Part shown: positions 36,970 to 45,717 of the stretch, one piece after another
How positions within the stretch are numbered: position 1 is the first letter of the stretch
Layout of the letters: each line of letters opens with the position of its first letter
Assembly (NCBI GenBank): GCA_905221375.1
Contig: CAJNCY010000002.1
Location: 1-64,000 of the forward strand
DNA: 64,000 nt
Origin: a bacterium
GTDB taxonomy: Bacteria; Bacillota; Bacilli; Lactobacillales; Streptococcaceae
Direction of reading: 5' to 3'
Notes under the pieces: generated by a model
The model's input: the letters and a program-made list of their open reading frames with translations, nothing else
Told to the model about the DNA's origin: nothing
The model's database searches: none
Position numbers and translations under genes: made by a program

Positions 36970-37080
36970 TACTCAATGAAAATCAAAGAGCAAACTAGGG
37001 AGCTAGATGCAGGTAGCTCAAAGCACAGCTTTGAGGTTTCAGATAAAACTGACGTGGTTTGAAAAGATTTTCGAAGAGTA
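36970..37080 (-). repeat. BOX element
   Basis: TACTCAATGAAAATC to TTTTCGAAGAGTA, 111 bp, flanked by TTA at 36967-36969 and 37081-37083. Lies between the ABC operon and fba. Confidence 0.93.
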
Positions 37081-37120
37081 TTAGTCCAAAATTCTGGCTT
37101 AATAGTCTCCTTAAAACACC

Positions 37121-37146
37121 AAAAAACCCACCCAATGGGTAGGTTT
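37121..37146 (-). terminator. fba terminator
   Basis: AAACCTACCCA/TGGGTGGGTTT stem followed by TTTTGG on the minus strand, about 20 bp after the fba stop. Confidence 0.85.
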
Positions 37147-37167
37147 CATCTGTATTATTCAGCTAGA

Positions 37168-38049
37168 TTAAGCTTTACCTTCTGAACCGAATACGTCGAT
37201 ACGTTCTTCAACTGATGCTTGGATAGCTTTTACACCGTCAGCCAAGAATTTACGTGGGTCGAAGAGTTTTTTCTTGTCGTATTCTGCTTCGTTTGCTTCG
37301 TAATCACGAGCAAATTTACGAGTTGCGTTAGCGAATGCGATTTGGCATTCTGTGTTAACGTTAACTTTCGCAACACCAAGTTTGATAGCTGCTTGGATTT
37401 GCTCATCAGGAATACCTGAACCACCGTGCAATACGATTGGGAATCCTGGAACAGCTTCAGTCAATTTTTGCAAGTGATCAAGGTGAAGACCTTTCCAGTT
37501 TTCTGGGTAAGGACCGTGGATGTTACCGATACCAGCTGCCAAGAAGTCGATACCAGTTTCAACCATTGCTTTAGCGTCTTCGATTGGAGCCAATTCACCA
37601 TCACCGATGATTCCGTCTTCTTCACCACCGATAGTACCAACTTCAGCTTCCACTGATACACCATTTGCATGAGCAAATTCTACAACTTTACGAGCTTTTT
37701 CAAGGTTTTCTTCAACTGGAAGGTGTGAACCATCAAACATAACTGAAGTATAACCAACTCGGATACACTCAAGTGCATCTTCGTAGTGACCGTGGTCAAG
37801 GTGGATAGCTACTGGTACAGTGATACCCATTGATTCAACAAGGTTAGCGATCAAGTTGCGAGCAACTTTGTAACCACCCATGTATTTAGCAGCACCCATT
37901 GAAGTTTGGATCAAAACTGGAGCTTTTTTAGCTTCTGCTGCGCGCAAGATAGCTTGAGTCCACTCAAGGTTGTTTGTGTTAAATCCACCAACTGCATAAC
38001 CGTTGTCACGAGCTGCTTGGACAAATTTTTCTGCTGAAACGATTGCCAT
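37168..38049 (-). CDS. fba: fructose-bisphosphate aldolase, class II
   Basis: 293 residues. Zinc-dependent cleavage of fructose 1,6-bisphosphate in glycolysis. Visible: VAIHLDHGHYEDALECIRVGYTSVMFDGSHLP (zinc His and catalytic Asp), VEAEVGTIGGEEDG (zinc Glu), GIGNIHGPYPENWKGL and VLHGGSGIPDEQIQAAI (zinc His, phosphate loop), NVNTECQ. CAGGAGG lies before the ATG. Monocistronic here, with its own terminator. Confidence 0.97.
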   Translation of the reverse strand: MAIVSAEKFVQAARDNGYAVGGFNTNNLEWTQAILRAAEAKKAPVLIQTSMGAAKYMGGYKVARNLIANLVESMGITVPVAIHLDHGHYEDALECIRVGYTSVMFDGSHLPVEENLEKARKVVEFAHANGVSVEAEVGTIGGEEDGIIGDGELAPIEDAKAMVETGIDFLAAGIGNIHGPYPENWKGLHLDHLQKLTEAVPGFPIVLHGGSGIPDEQIQAAIKLGVAKVNVNTECQIAFANATRKFARDYEANEAEYDKKKLFDPRKFLADGVKAIQASVEERIDVFGSEGKA

Positions 38050-38105
38050 TTTATCAGGCCTCCTGTATATTTTTATGGGTCATCCCATTTACATTGTTCA
38101 TTTTA

Positions 38106-38168
38106 TCACTTTTTGACAAAAAAATCTAGTTTTTCTCGCAGTTTCGATTGAATTTCTTCTAGCTTCAT
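38106..38168 (-). CDS. possible 20-residue peptide between vncS and fba
   Basis: ATG at 38168-38166 to TGA at 38108-38106: MKLEEIQSKL... ending FFVKK. AAAGGG lies about 10 bp upstream. The sequence has an amphipathic helical pattern. Its stop overlaps the -10-like GATAAAAT ahead of fba. Too short to exclude chance; could equally be fba leader DNA. Confidence 0.25.
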   Translation of the reverse strand: MKLEEIQSKLREKLDFFVKK

Positions 38169-38189
38169 CTATGTAAACCCTTTCTATCC

Positions 38190-39518
38190 CTAGTCTTGGG
38201 CGACTTTTGGAAAGGCTATGAAGAAGGTTAAGCAATTATCCTCCATCTCGAAACGATAAGCTAATTTTTCATGTTCCAATAGACTCTTAACCACAAAGAT
38301 CCCCATTCCAGAACCCTTGGCCTTGCGACTAGCATTGTCAGAAAAAGACTGGGCTAGTTTTTCTTGTTCTTCTGGACTGCAGCTATTTTCTATAAAAAGT
38401 TCCCCTTCTCTTTCTCCAATGCGAACCAAACTACCTGGAGCAGAGTGCTTGATGGCATTACTGATGAGGTTAGACAAAATCAACTTCATAACTGATGGAT
38501 TTAGATAAGCCTGCTGATGGGACAAGCTATTATCAATCTGAAGCTCTCTTTCCTTGGCTAGCAAGGCATAATCCTTGACTAGACTTTGCGTCATCTGGAG
38601 CAAATCAATTTCTTCCCTATCATCTCGCAATTCCTGCACAGACGAGAGAGAAAGTATCTGGAGAACGTGGTGATTGAGCTCATCCACAATTCCTAAGGCT
38701 ACTCCCAGATAGCGGTCTCTATCCTTATAACGACCGACATTTTCTTTCATGTTTTCGATCAGGATTTTCAAACTAGCCAGAGGTGTTTTCAATTCATGAG
38801 AAGCCCCTCGTAGGAATTCGACCTTCATCTTCTCCAGCTGGAGAATAGCTTCATTCTTGTCATGCAAGTCCGCAATAACAGTCAAAAGATGCTGGTAGAG
38901 GCTATTGATTTGTTCCTTGAGATCACCAATCTCATCCTTGGAATCCACGCGCAATCGCACTTGGGCATCCAAATCCATCATCCGTCGGGTCACCCGCTTG
39001 ATTTCCAAAATCGGGGCAACGATAGTCCGAGCATATATGTAGGCTACCAAAAGAGAAATTAGAAAGGATGCCAACAAGGTATAGGGAAGAAACTGGAGAC
39101 TAATCTGCTCTGCTTCCTTTTGCAAATCCATGGACGCTAAAAACTGGAGAGTCATAGTGCTACCATCTTGCGTTTTCACCTCACGCTCTTCGATAAAGAG
39201 GGAAGTAGTCTGGCGGTCTGTGTCCAGAGGAAGGCTGTCCTTGACTTCCAACTTGTCCTCGGTCATCTCGCCCTTAACGACCCCCTTGATATCACTAGTC
39301 TGGGAATACAAGTCTAACACTTGCTCGATGCTCTGCCTATCCTTTCCTTCTAGGGACTGGGCAATGGCTGTCGCTTTCTGACCAATGGTTTCCTGACGAT
39401 GACTCAGATAAGTCGAAGGAAAAAGAAAATAAATAGCTAAATGAAGGCAGATAACCAGAACACTAAAAATCGAGAAGGTGTAGATAAATATCTTTGTAAA
39501 TAAACCTGTTCGTTTCAT
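38190..39518 (-). CDS. vncS: sensor histidine kinase VncS
   Basis: 442 residues. Transmembrane helices at about 7-33 and 143-165 enclose an extracellular sensor of about 110 residues. A HAMP domain (about 166-215), HisKA with phospho-acceptor His241 (GASHELKTPL), and HATPase with N-box NLISNAIKHS and G-box GSGMGIFVVKSLL follow. Starts at ATGA overlapping the vncR stop by 4 bp, so the pair is translationally coupled. In pneumococcus VncRS lies beside vex and was linked to vancomycin tolerance and the Pep27 peptide, a disputed claim. Confidence 0.92.
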   Translation of the reverse strand: MKRTGLFTKIFIYTFSIFSVLVICLHLAIYFLFPSTYLSHRQETIGQKATAIAQSLEGKDRQSIEQVLDLYSQTSDIKGVVKGEMTEDKLEVKDSLPLDTDRQTTSLFIEEREVKTQDGSTMTLQFLASMDLQKEAEQISLQFLPYTLLASFLISLLVAYIYARTIVAPILEIKRVTRRMMDLDAQVRLRVDSKDEIGDLKEQINSLYQHLLTVIADLHDKNEAILQLEKMKVEFLRGASHELKTPLASLKILIENMKENVGRYKDRDRYLGVALGIVDELNHHVLQILSLSSVQELRDDREEIDLLQMTQSLVKDYALLAKERELQIDNSLSHQQAYLNPSVMKLILSNLISNAIKHSAPGSLVRIGEREGELFIENSCSPEEQEKLAQSFSDNASRKAKGSGMGIFVVKSLLEHEKLAYRFEMEDNCLTFFIAFPKVAQD

Positions 39519-40171
39519 TTTCGCTCCAATTTATAACCAACATTGCGCACAGTGAGGATGCAGTCCAAGTCTAACTTTTTCCGCAGTTCCTTGATATAGA
39601 CATCAATGACACGGTCAAAGGGAACCTCATCTGTCGCTTTCCAGACGGCATCGATAATCTGAGAACGAGTCAAGGCCCGGCCTTCATTTTTCACCAGATA
39701 GTCCAGAATTTCCAACTCTTTAGCATTGATAGCTACTTCCTCACCTGCTAGACTTGCACTGTAGCTTTCAAAATCTACCTTGGCATCCTTATAGGAGAAG
39801 ACTCGTCCCATATCATAATAGCGCTTGAAAATCGCGTCCACCCTCACTTTTAAGAGGGAGAGGGAGAAGGGCTTTTCCAGATAGCCATCTGCGAGCGAAG
39901 CAAAGGCACTCATCTTGTATTCCTCATCCTGAAAAGCTGTCAACATCAAGACAGGAACCTGACTAGTTTTACGAATCTCAGCTAGGACTTCTAGACCATT
40001 GAGCTTGGGCATTTGGATATCCAGTAAAACCAAGGCTACTTCATAGCTGGAAAATTTTTCCAGAGCTTCCTGACCGTCTGCCGCCTCAATAGTTTCATAG
40101 CCACAATCCGTCAAATAGTCACTGATCCCCTCACGGATCATCTCTTCATCTTCTACAATTAAAATTTTCAT
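39515..40171 (-). CDS. vncR: response regulator VncR
   Basis: 218 residues. Receiver domain with acidic pocket (EDEE), phospho-acceptor Asp51 (LLDIQMP), TAF and Lys104-type (YLEKPFSL) residues, then an OmpR/PhoB-type winged helix (EFYSA..EILDYLVKNEGRALTRSQII..VIDVYIKELRKKL). Partner of VncS. OmpR-family regulators bind 11-bp-spaced direct repeats; such repeats occur at the vex1 promoter (47036-47054). Ribosome site is weak. The BOX at 40205-40316 separates the gene from a -10 box in the pep27 remnant. Confidence 0.92.
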   Translation of the reverse strand: MKILIVEDEEMIREGISDYLTDCGYETIEAADGQEALEKFSSYEVALVLLDIQMPKLNGLEVLAEIRKTSQVPVLMLTAFQDEEYKMSAFASLADGYLEKPFSLSLLKVRVDAIFKRYYDMGRVFSYKDAKVDFESYSASLAGEEVAINAKELEILDYLVKNEGRALTRSQIIDAVWKATDEVPFDRVIDVYIKELRKKLDLDCILTVRNVGYKLERK

Positions 40172-40204
40172 ACTTTAACTGCTCTCTATTTTTTATTTTT
40201 CTTA

Positions 40205-40316
40205 TACTCAATGAAAATCAAAAAGCAAACTAGGAAGCTAGCCACAGGTTGCTCAAAACACTGTTTTGAGGTTGCAGATGGAAGCTGACGTGGTTTGAAG
40301 AGATTTTCGAAGAGTA
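40205..40316 (-). repeat. BOX element in the vncR leader
   Basis: TACTCAATGAAAATC to TTTTCGAAGAGTA, 112 bp, flanked by TTA at 40202-40204 and 40317-40319. Lies 33 bp upstream of vncR, so it is probably transcribed as part of the vncRS leader. Confidence 0.93.
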
Positions 40317-40336
40317 TTAGAATAAATACCTACTCT

Positions 40337-40396
40337 ATTTCTATTATAGCCTCTTACTGGCCTTTTGTCTGTAAGCAACTGACCACTAGATAAAAC
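40337..40396 (-). pseudogene. pep27 remnant, 5'-truncated
   Basis: In one minus-strand frame the codons read VLSSGQLLTDKRP then VRGYNRN, matching (from memory) residues 8-26 of pneumococcal Pep27 with few changes. The N-terminal MRKEFHN is absent: a TAG lies in frame five codons upstream and no ATG remains. The frame also runs on into the BOX instead of stopping. The break coincides with the terminator of the inserted LysM/proline-rich gene. A TATAAT at 40348-40343 falls within the last conserved codons. Confidence 0.7.
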
Positions 40397-40417
40397 AAAG
40401 AGAGCCTATCGCTCTCT
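40390..40417 (-). terminator. terminator of the LysM/proline-rich gene
   Basis: AGAGAGC-GATAG-GCTCTCT stem with TTTGTTTTATC on the minus strand, 33 bp after the stop at 40450. Its T-run is the first part of the pep27 remnant. Confidence 0.8.
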
Positions 40418-40449
40418 CTGCTTGCATTTCACTCTCTATAGAATGAAAA

Positions 40450-43293
40450 TTATTTAGCTGCTTTTGAAAATGTTACAACGTAATTATAATCTTTCCCATT
40501 AGCTTGATATACATAGTCCTCTTTGAAAGTATAGCCGCGTTTGCTCAACTCTTCTTTCTTAGCTTCAACTTGGCTCTTGACCGCTGCTTTCACCTGTTCA
40601 TTTGATAAACCTTCCGCGATTTCAAGAGAAGTGCCATTGATATCTCCTAGTAAACCTGCAATATCTTTCATTTGATCAAAGTTATAAAAAACATTGACTT
40701 TGACCTTATGAGGAGCTGGCTGTTCTAGACTTCTACGATTTCTACTAGCGCGCGGTTGAACTGCTGGCGCCATTCTGAAACCTGTAGTTCCTGTAGCCTC
40801 CTTAGTGAAAGTGACTACGTAGTTATAATTTTTCACAGTAGTATCTTGTTCAAAAATAATGTCATTTTTCACATAATACCCTCTAGCAGCTAGGTCTTTT
40901 ATCTTGGCTTGAATTTTTTCTTTTACTAGCTCTTTTGCCTGTGATTCACTCGTTCCAGCAGGAATTGTGACAGTGTTATCTTCTCCCGGGTCAGATAGGA
41001 AACCATGAATATCTGGCATTCCAGCGAAGTTATAGCTAATATTTACAGTTCCATCTGGTTCTGATGTTGAACGTGCCACTCTTCTTGCTCTTGCTTGAAC
41101 TGATGGAGCATTTCTAAAACTTGAACCTCTTTCTGAAGTTGAAGAAGGTTGTGTTGGAGCTTCACCTGATCCATGTCCTATCGCTGTGCTTCCATTGTCA
41201 ATAGTAGTACCTTCATTACGACCATTTGTTAAATTATCTTTGTTATAATTTGGTGCTGTATATTTTTCACCAGATATTTCAAGAGAATTAATTATATTTT
41301 GATGTTTTTCTGTAAGTTCTAGTGCCTCTTCTTCATCTTTAGCATTTTTAATGTCATCTACTGCATTCTTCCTTAACTCAGCTAATTTTGCTTTTAATTC
41401 TTCTTTTTCAGCTGAATTTTCAATCTTTTCAATTTCCACTAATTTAATATTAACAACTGCGTCAATATTTTCTCTTATGCTATCCTGTTTAGTTTCCTCT
41501 AATAACTTTTCTTCTTCAGTTTTCGGCGCTGGAGTTGATGGATCTTCCGCTTTCGGAGCTGGAGTCGATGGTTCTTCTGCTTTCGGCGCTGGAGCTGCTG
41601 GTTCTTCTGCTTTCGGTGCTGGGGTCGTTGACTCTTCTGCTTTCGGTGCTGGTGTCGATGGCTCTTCTGCTTTTGGTGCTGGAGTTGATGGATCTTCCAC
41701 TTTCGGTGCTGGGGTCGTTGGCTCTTCTGCTTTCGGTGTTGGAGTTGATGGTTTCTCTTCTGTCGGCGCTGGAGTCACTGGTTCTTCCACTTTCGGTGCT
41801 GGAGTCGATGGCTCTTCTGCTTTCGGCGCTGGAGTCACTGGTTCTTCCACTTTCGGTGCTGGAGTCGATGGCTCTTCTGCTTTCGGCGCTGGAGTCACTG
41901 GTTCTTCCACTTTCGGTGCTGGAGTCGATGGCTCTTCTGCTTTCGGCGCTGGAGTCACTGGTTCTTCCGCTTTCGGTGCTGGAGTCGATGGCTCTTCTGC
42001 TTTCGGCGCTGGAGTCACTGGTTCTTCTGCTTTCGGTGCTGGGGTCACTGGTTCTTCCACTTTCGGTGCTGGAGTTACTGGCTCTTCAGCTTTCGGTGCT
42101 GGAGTTACTGGCTCTTCCACTTTTGGCGCTGGGGTCACTGGTTCTTCTGCTTTCGGTGTTGGAGTTGATGGAGTCTCTTCTTTCGGCGCTGGAGTCGTTG
42201 GTTCTTCTGCTTTCGGTGCTGGGGTCGTTGGTTCTTCCACTTTCGGTGCTGGAGTCGATGGCTCTTCCACTTTCGGTGCTGGGGTTGCTGGCTCTTCCAC
42301 TTTCGGCGCTGGGGTCACTGGCTCTTCCACTTTTGGCGCTGGTGTCGCTGGCTCCTCTGCTTTCGGCGCTGGAGTTGCTGGCTTCTCTTCTGTCGGTGCT
42401 GGAATTACTGGCTCTTCCACTTTTGGCGCTGGGGTCACTGGTTCTTCCACTTTCGGCGCTGGGGTCACTGGCTCTTCTGCTTTCGGTGCTGGAGTTGCTG
42501 GTGTTTCCACTTTCGGTGCTGGTGTCGCTGGCTCCTCTGCTTTCGGCGCTGGGATCGATGGAGTCTCTTCTTTCGGCGCTGGGGTCACTGGCTCCTCTGC
42601 TTTCGGCGCTGGAGCTGCTGGCTCGTCTGCTTTCGGCGCTGGAGCTGCTGGTACTTCCGCTTTCGGCGCTGGAGCTGCTGGTTCTTCCGCTTTTGGCGTT
42701 GTAGCCGCTGCTGGTTCTTCTGCTTTCGGCGTTGTGCCTGCTACTGGTTCTTCTGCTTTCGCTACCGATACTGCTGGTGTTTCCACAACTACTGGTGTCG
42801 TTTGTTTAACTGTAGTAGTTTGCTCTCCAGTTACAGTATCTGTCTTTGTTTCAACTTCATAACTTTGACAGCTACCAGAATTATCAATCGACACTCGCTG
42901 TCTTTTGACTTCTGTATTTCCATCTTTTAGAAAAGCCTCTTCGCTAAAATACAATTTATTATTAGCAAAAATCAAATCTCTATTTGCAATACGATTTATC
43001 TCAACCAAACTATCAACAGATAGCCCTGTTGCTTCACTAATAGCACTCAGTGTATCTCCCCACTTAATTGTGTAGTGTGATAAATTGTCTATATGTTGAA
43101 TATCAGCTTTTACCTCTGCAACTGTTCTGGCTACCCAAACACCATCTTGTTCATTAGCTGATACAGTTGGAGCTAAAAAGCCCAGCCCCAATAAAATCAC
43201 ACCTGTCGCAACAATTGCACCAGTTCTTAATTTTCTAAAGCCACGTAGGGATAATGTCCCTCTAACATTTGTTTGTCTCATTGTTTTCCTCAC
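40450..43293 (-). CDS. secreted LysM protein with long proline-rich repeat
   Basis: 947 residues. Signal peptide with hydrophobic core GAIVATGVILLGLGFL (about 25-40), cleavage near VSA/NEQ. One LysM domain (about 73-116, HYTIKWGDTLSAISEATGLS), which usually binds peptidoglycan. About 40 decapeptide repeats of the PAPKAEEPVT type (about 191-591) form a rigid extended stalk. A charged helical region (about 592-680), Gly/Ser-rich linker and two related C-terminal domains of about 80 residues follow (VNISYNFAGMPDI..YVVTFTKEA; VNVFYNFDQMKDI..YVVTFSKAA). No LPXTG or choline-binding repeats, so LysM is the only visible wall tether. It sits between vex3 and vncR, where pneumococcus has only pep27. 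Confidence 0.88.
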   Translation of the reverse strand: MRKTMRQTNVRGTLSLRGFRKLRTGAIVATGVILLGLGFLAPTVSANEQDGVWVARTVAEVKADIQHIDNLSHYTIKWGDTLSAISEATGLSVDSLVEINRIANRDLIFANNKLYFSEEAFLKDGNTEVKRQRVSIDNSGSCQSYEVETKTDTVTGEQTTTVKQTTPVVVETPAVSVAKAEEPVAGTTPKAEEPAAATTPKAEEPAAPAPKAEVPAAPAPKADEPAAPAPKAEEPVTPAPKEETPSIPAPKAEEPATPAPKVETPATPAPKAEEPVTPAPKVEEPVTPAPKVEEPVIPAPTEEKPATPAPKAEEPATPAPKVEEPVTPAPKVEEPATPAPKVEEPSTPAPKVEEPTTPAPKAEEPTTPAPKEETPSTPTPKAEEPVTPAPKVEEPVTPAPKAEEPVTPAPKVEEPVTPAPKAEEPVTPAPKAEEPSTPAPKAEEPVTPAPKAEEPSTPAPKVEEPVTPAPKAEEPSTPAPKVEEPVTPAPKAEEPSTPAPKVEEPVTPAPTEEKPSTPTPKAEEPTTPAPKVEDPSTPAPKAEEPSTPAPKAEESTTPAPKAEEPAAPAPKAEEPSTPAPKAEDPSTPAPKTEEEKLLEETKQDSIRENIDAVVNIKLVEIEKIENSAEKEELKAKLAELRKNAVDDIKNAKDEEEALELTEKHQNIINSLEISGEKYTAPNYNKDNLTNGRNEGTTIDNGSTAIGHGSGEAPTQPSSTSERGSSFRNAPSVQARARRVARSTSEPDGTVNISYNFAGMPDIHGFLSDPGEDNTVTIPAGTSESQAKELVKEKIQAKIKDLAARGYYVKNDIIFEQDTTVKNYNYVVTFTKEATGTTGFRMAPAVQPRASRNRRSLEQPAPHKVKVNVFYNFDQMKDIAGLLGDINGTSLEIAEGLSNEQVKAAVKSQVEAKKEELSKRGYTFKEDYVYQANGKDYNYVVTFSKAAK
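41520..42740 (-). repeat. about 40 tandem 30-bp repeats
   Basis: 30-bp period encoding P-A/T-P-K-A/V-E-E-P-x-T. Occasional units change length-neutral residues (PTEEKPATPA). Imperfect but close copies make it prone to copy-number change. It causes long spurious ORFs on the opposite strand. Confidence 0.9.
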
Positions 43294-43627
43294 TATTTTA
43301 TATTTTTTAAAAAGGCAAACTCAGCCACAGCAGGCCTGTCTACCTTTGCAGTCTGGATAGATATCTACGGGTTTTCTATTTAAAAGCAAATTATGAATAA
43401 ATTTTTATGCATATTTGAATATAGAAATTGCAAATTTTCCTTCCACTGAACTCCACGATTTTAGTATATCATATCCACCAGCAAAAGTACAAAGAAAGCG
43501 ATTGAAAGCAATGATTTTCACCACTGCTTTCGGCTCTATTTTGTATTGTTAAATATCCATTCTCTATCCACCTTTCTTGAATAGAAAAACAAGATGTAGT
43601 TTTTATTCCAGAATAATTTTTTCAAAC
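43294..43627. other. intergenic region between vex3 and the LysM gene
   Basis: 334 bp, AT-rich, no ORF with a ribosome site. It should hold the promoter and leader of the LysM gene on the minus strand; no clear -35/-10 pair stands out. No strong terminator after vex3 was seen. Confidence 0.4.
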
Positions 43628-45007
43628 TTATTCACCATCCAGCAAGAGCTCTTTTGGTTGTTTTCTAAGGAGATTGCTTGAAGCAAGTGCCATAACGAGA
43701 ACCACTAGAACCAATGCAAGGACAAAGACGATGATAAAGTCTGATGTCTGAATAGAAATGTCTAGACTCGATAAGGTCTTACTAAAGCCATCTACTTCTG
43801 CACCACCACCAAGGTTAGAGGCTTGAGCAGCCTTGCTAGCCTGTTTAGCAACACCTGAAGTGACATTGGCAAGAACAGTGTTTCCGATGGCACGAGCTGT
43901 GTAGTTGGCTAAGAAGTAAGCAGAAACAAGAGCAGGGATGGCAATCAAGATGGATTCAGTAATGAATTGACCCAAGATACTTGCCTGCTTGAGACCAATA
44001 GAGAGGAGGATTCCCACTTCCTTGCGACGGGCGTTGATCCAAAGACTAAGCAAGAGTGCAAGGAGAAGGACTGAGAAGCTCAAGCTACCCCAGAAGAGGA
44101 GGTTGGCCATCTTGTACATACCAGAAATGGATTGCTCTAGAGCTGGGTAGTTAGAGGAACTCTTAACGAGTGTGTAGCTCTTCCAGTTGATACCACTGAT
44201 GCCATTCAACTCTTTCATGACATCATCCAAGTTCTTGTCCGCTGTTACAAAGAAGGTTGCATCCCCATAAATAGCTGTGTCTTCTGTGTATCCATAAAGT
44301 TTTGCAGCAGTGTGAATGTCTGTGATAGCTGTATTTTCATAGAGTTCTTGTGAGTAGGTTACTGCTGACTTATTATGACCATCAAAGAGTCCCTTGATTG
44401 TCACTTCGACTGTTTCCTTGGCACCTTTTTCATTGTCTGCATCGTAGATATTAGAGTCTAGTTTAACCTTGTCCCCTACTTTCCAGCCGTATTTGGCTGC
44501 CAAGTCCTTGTGCATGAGGATCTTGTCCTTGTCGTCGTTTGTTAGGTGTTCTCCTTCGACCAGCTTATAAGAACCAGAGACAAACTTGTCTTCTTTAGAG
44601 GAGTCATTGACACCTGTAATCATCAAGCTACTTCCAAAATGTTTGGCACGGTCAGGTGTCAGATTTTTCTTGGTATCTGGCGTTTCGATGAGTTCATATC
44701 CAGTCAAATCTCCAATGGCATTAATGCGTTTAACATAAGACTCGATGGCCTTGTTTTCGGTGATTTTTTTGATATCTTCACCCTTGATATTCCCAGCACC
44801 ACGTGGCGTCCCTTGATTAACGCGACGATTGATTTGCATGGAGAAGCTATTGGTGATATTTTTAAATGTCTCCTGAGAAGCCTTGGCAGTAGCTCCCTTG
44901 ATCGACAAGCCGACCAAACTCAAGCTTGCCATGAGGAGAATAATCAGGAAGATGACAATCGATTTGAAAAACTTCCTTGTAACATAGGCAAATGCGTTGT
45001 GTAACAT
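43628..45007 (-). CDS. vex3: Vex3 ABC transporter permease
   Basis: 459 residues. MacB/FtsX-type topology: one N-terminal helix (SIVIFLIILLMASLSLVGLSI), a large extracellular domain (about 45-295), then three helices (LLFWGSLSFSVLLLALLLSLWI; ILIAIPALVSAYFLANYTARAI; FIIVFVALVLVVLVMALASS). Starts 50 bp after the vex2 stop. In pneumococcus, Vex1-Vex2-Vex3 form an ABC exporter adjacent to VncRS, claimed to export Pep27; other substrates are possible. Paralogous to Vex1. Confidence 0.9.
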   Translation of the reverse strand: MLHNAFAYVTRKFFKSIVIFLIILLMASLSLVGLSIKGATAKASQETFKNITNSFSMQINRRVNQGTPRGAGNIKGEDIKKITENKAIESYVKRINAIGDLTGYELIETPDTKKNLTPDRAKHFGSSLMITGVNDSSKEDKFVSGSYKLVEGEHLTNDDKDKILMHKDLAAKYGWKVGDKVKLDSNIYDADNEKGAKETVEVTIKGLFDGHNKSAVTYSQELYENTAITDIHTAAKLYGYTEDTAIYGDATFFVTADKNLDDVMKELNGISGINWKSYTLVKSSSNYPALEQSISGMYKMANLLFWGSLSFSVLLLALLLSLWINARRKEVGILLSIGLKQASILGQFITESILIAIPALVSAYFLANYTARAIGNTVLANVTSGVAKQASKAAQASNLGGGAEVDGFSKTLSSLDISIQTSDFIIVFVLALVLVVLVMALASSNLLRKQPKELLLDGE

Positions 45008-45057
45008 AGGTTCCCTTTCTAGATTTTGTTTTATAATTCTATCAAAACAAGCTCAAA

Positions 45058-45705
45058 TTATTTACTAGTATTGCGAGTTTCAGTCAGTTTCTTGTCCTTC
45101 AACTCAAGTGTAATATCTGACGCTTGTGCCACTTCTTTACTGTGGGTGACGACAATGACACATTTACCTGTTTTCTGGGCAAGTGATTTAAGCAGTTCGA
45201 CAATATCTCCAGCAGTTTTAGGGTCCAAATTTCCCGTTGGCTCATCCGCTAGAATAACTGGAGCTTCTGATACCAAACTACGAGCAATGGCAACACGTTG
45301 CTGTTGACCACCTGATAACTGGAGAACATTCCGCCTGATCTGACTTTCATCCAAACCAAGCTCAAGAAGTGTATCCTTGCTTGCCTTTTTGTTGACCAAG
45401 CGGATATTTTCCAGTGGAGAAAGATAATCTATCAAATTATAATTTTGAAAGACCAAGGAAATATGGTGCATGCGATGGTAAGAATACCCCTTCTTACGAA
45501 TGTCCTCTCCTTGAAAAAGAATCGAACCTTCAACAGGACTATCTAGACCAGCAAGTAAGGACAAGAGAGTAGATTTTCCTGCTCCTGACTCACCAATGAT
45601 ACTGTAAAATTTCCCGGGCTCAAAATTATAATTGATCTGATATAAAACTGCTTCTGCAGTGTTCTTATAACGGTAGGTAACATCTTGTAATTGTAATAAA
45701 GTCAT
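45058..45705 (-). CDS. vex2: Vex2 ABC transporter ATP-binding protein
   Basis: 215 residues. Walker A GESGAGKST, Q-loop VFQNYNLIDYLSP, signature LSGGQQQR, Walker B VILADEPTGNLD and switch His VVTHS are intact. LolD/MacB-type ATPase powering the Vex1/Vex3 permeases by mechanotransmission rather than classical import. 12 bp after the vex1 stop, ahead of vex3. Confidence 0.93.
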   Translation of the reverse strand: MTLLQLQDVTYRYKNTAEAVLYQINYNFEPGKFYSIIGESGAGKSTLLSLLAGLDSPVEGSILFQGEDIRKKGYSYHRMHHISLVFQNYNLIDYLSPLENIRLVNKKASKDTLLELGLDESQIRRNVLQLSGGQQQRVAIARSLVSEAPVILADEPTGNLDPKTAGDIVELLKSLAQKTGKCVIVVTHSKEVAQASDITLELKDKKLTETRNTSK

Positions 45706-45717
45706 GATTTCTCCTTC

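Noticed and set aside
41520..42740. 30-bp periodic repeats resembling a CRISPR array
   Set aside because: There are no unique spacers, the repeats are contiguous, translate as PAPKAEEP units and no cas genes are near.
41351..42862. 503-codon and 389-codon ORFs on the plus strand with AFGAGV- and LLLS-type repeats
   Set aside because: They are antisense to the 30-bp repeat of the LysM gene; a period divisible by three keeps all frames open. No ribosome site and no plausible protein.
44546..45004. 152-codon plus-strand ORF opposite vex3
   Set aside because: Antisense to a well-supported permease; no ribosome site or recognisable domain.
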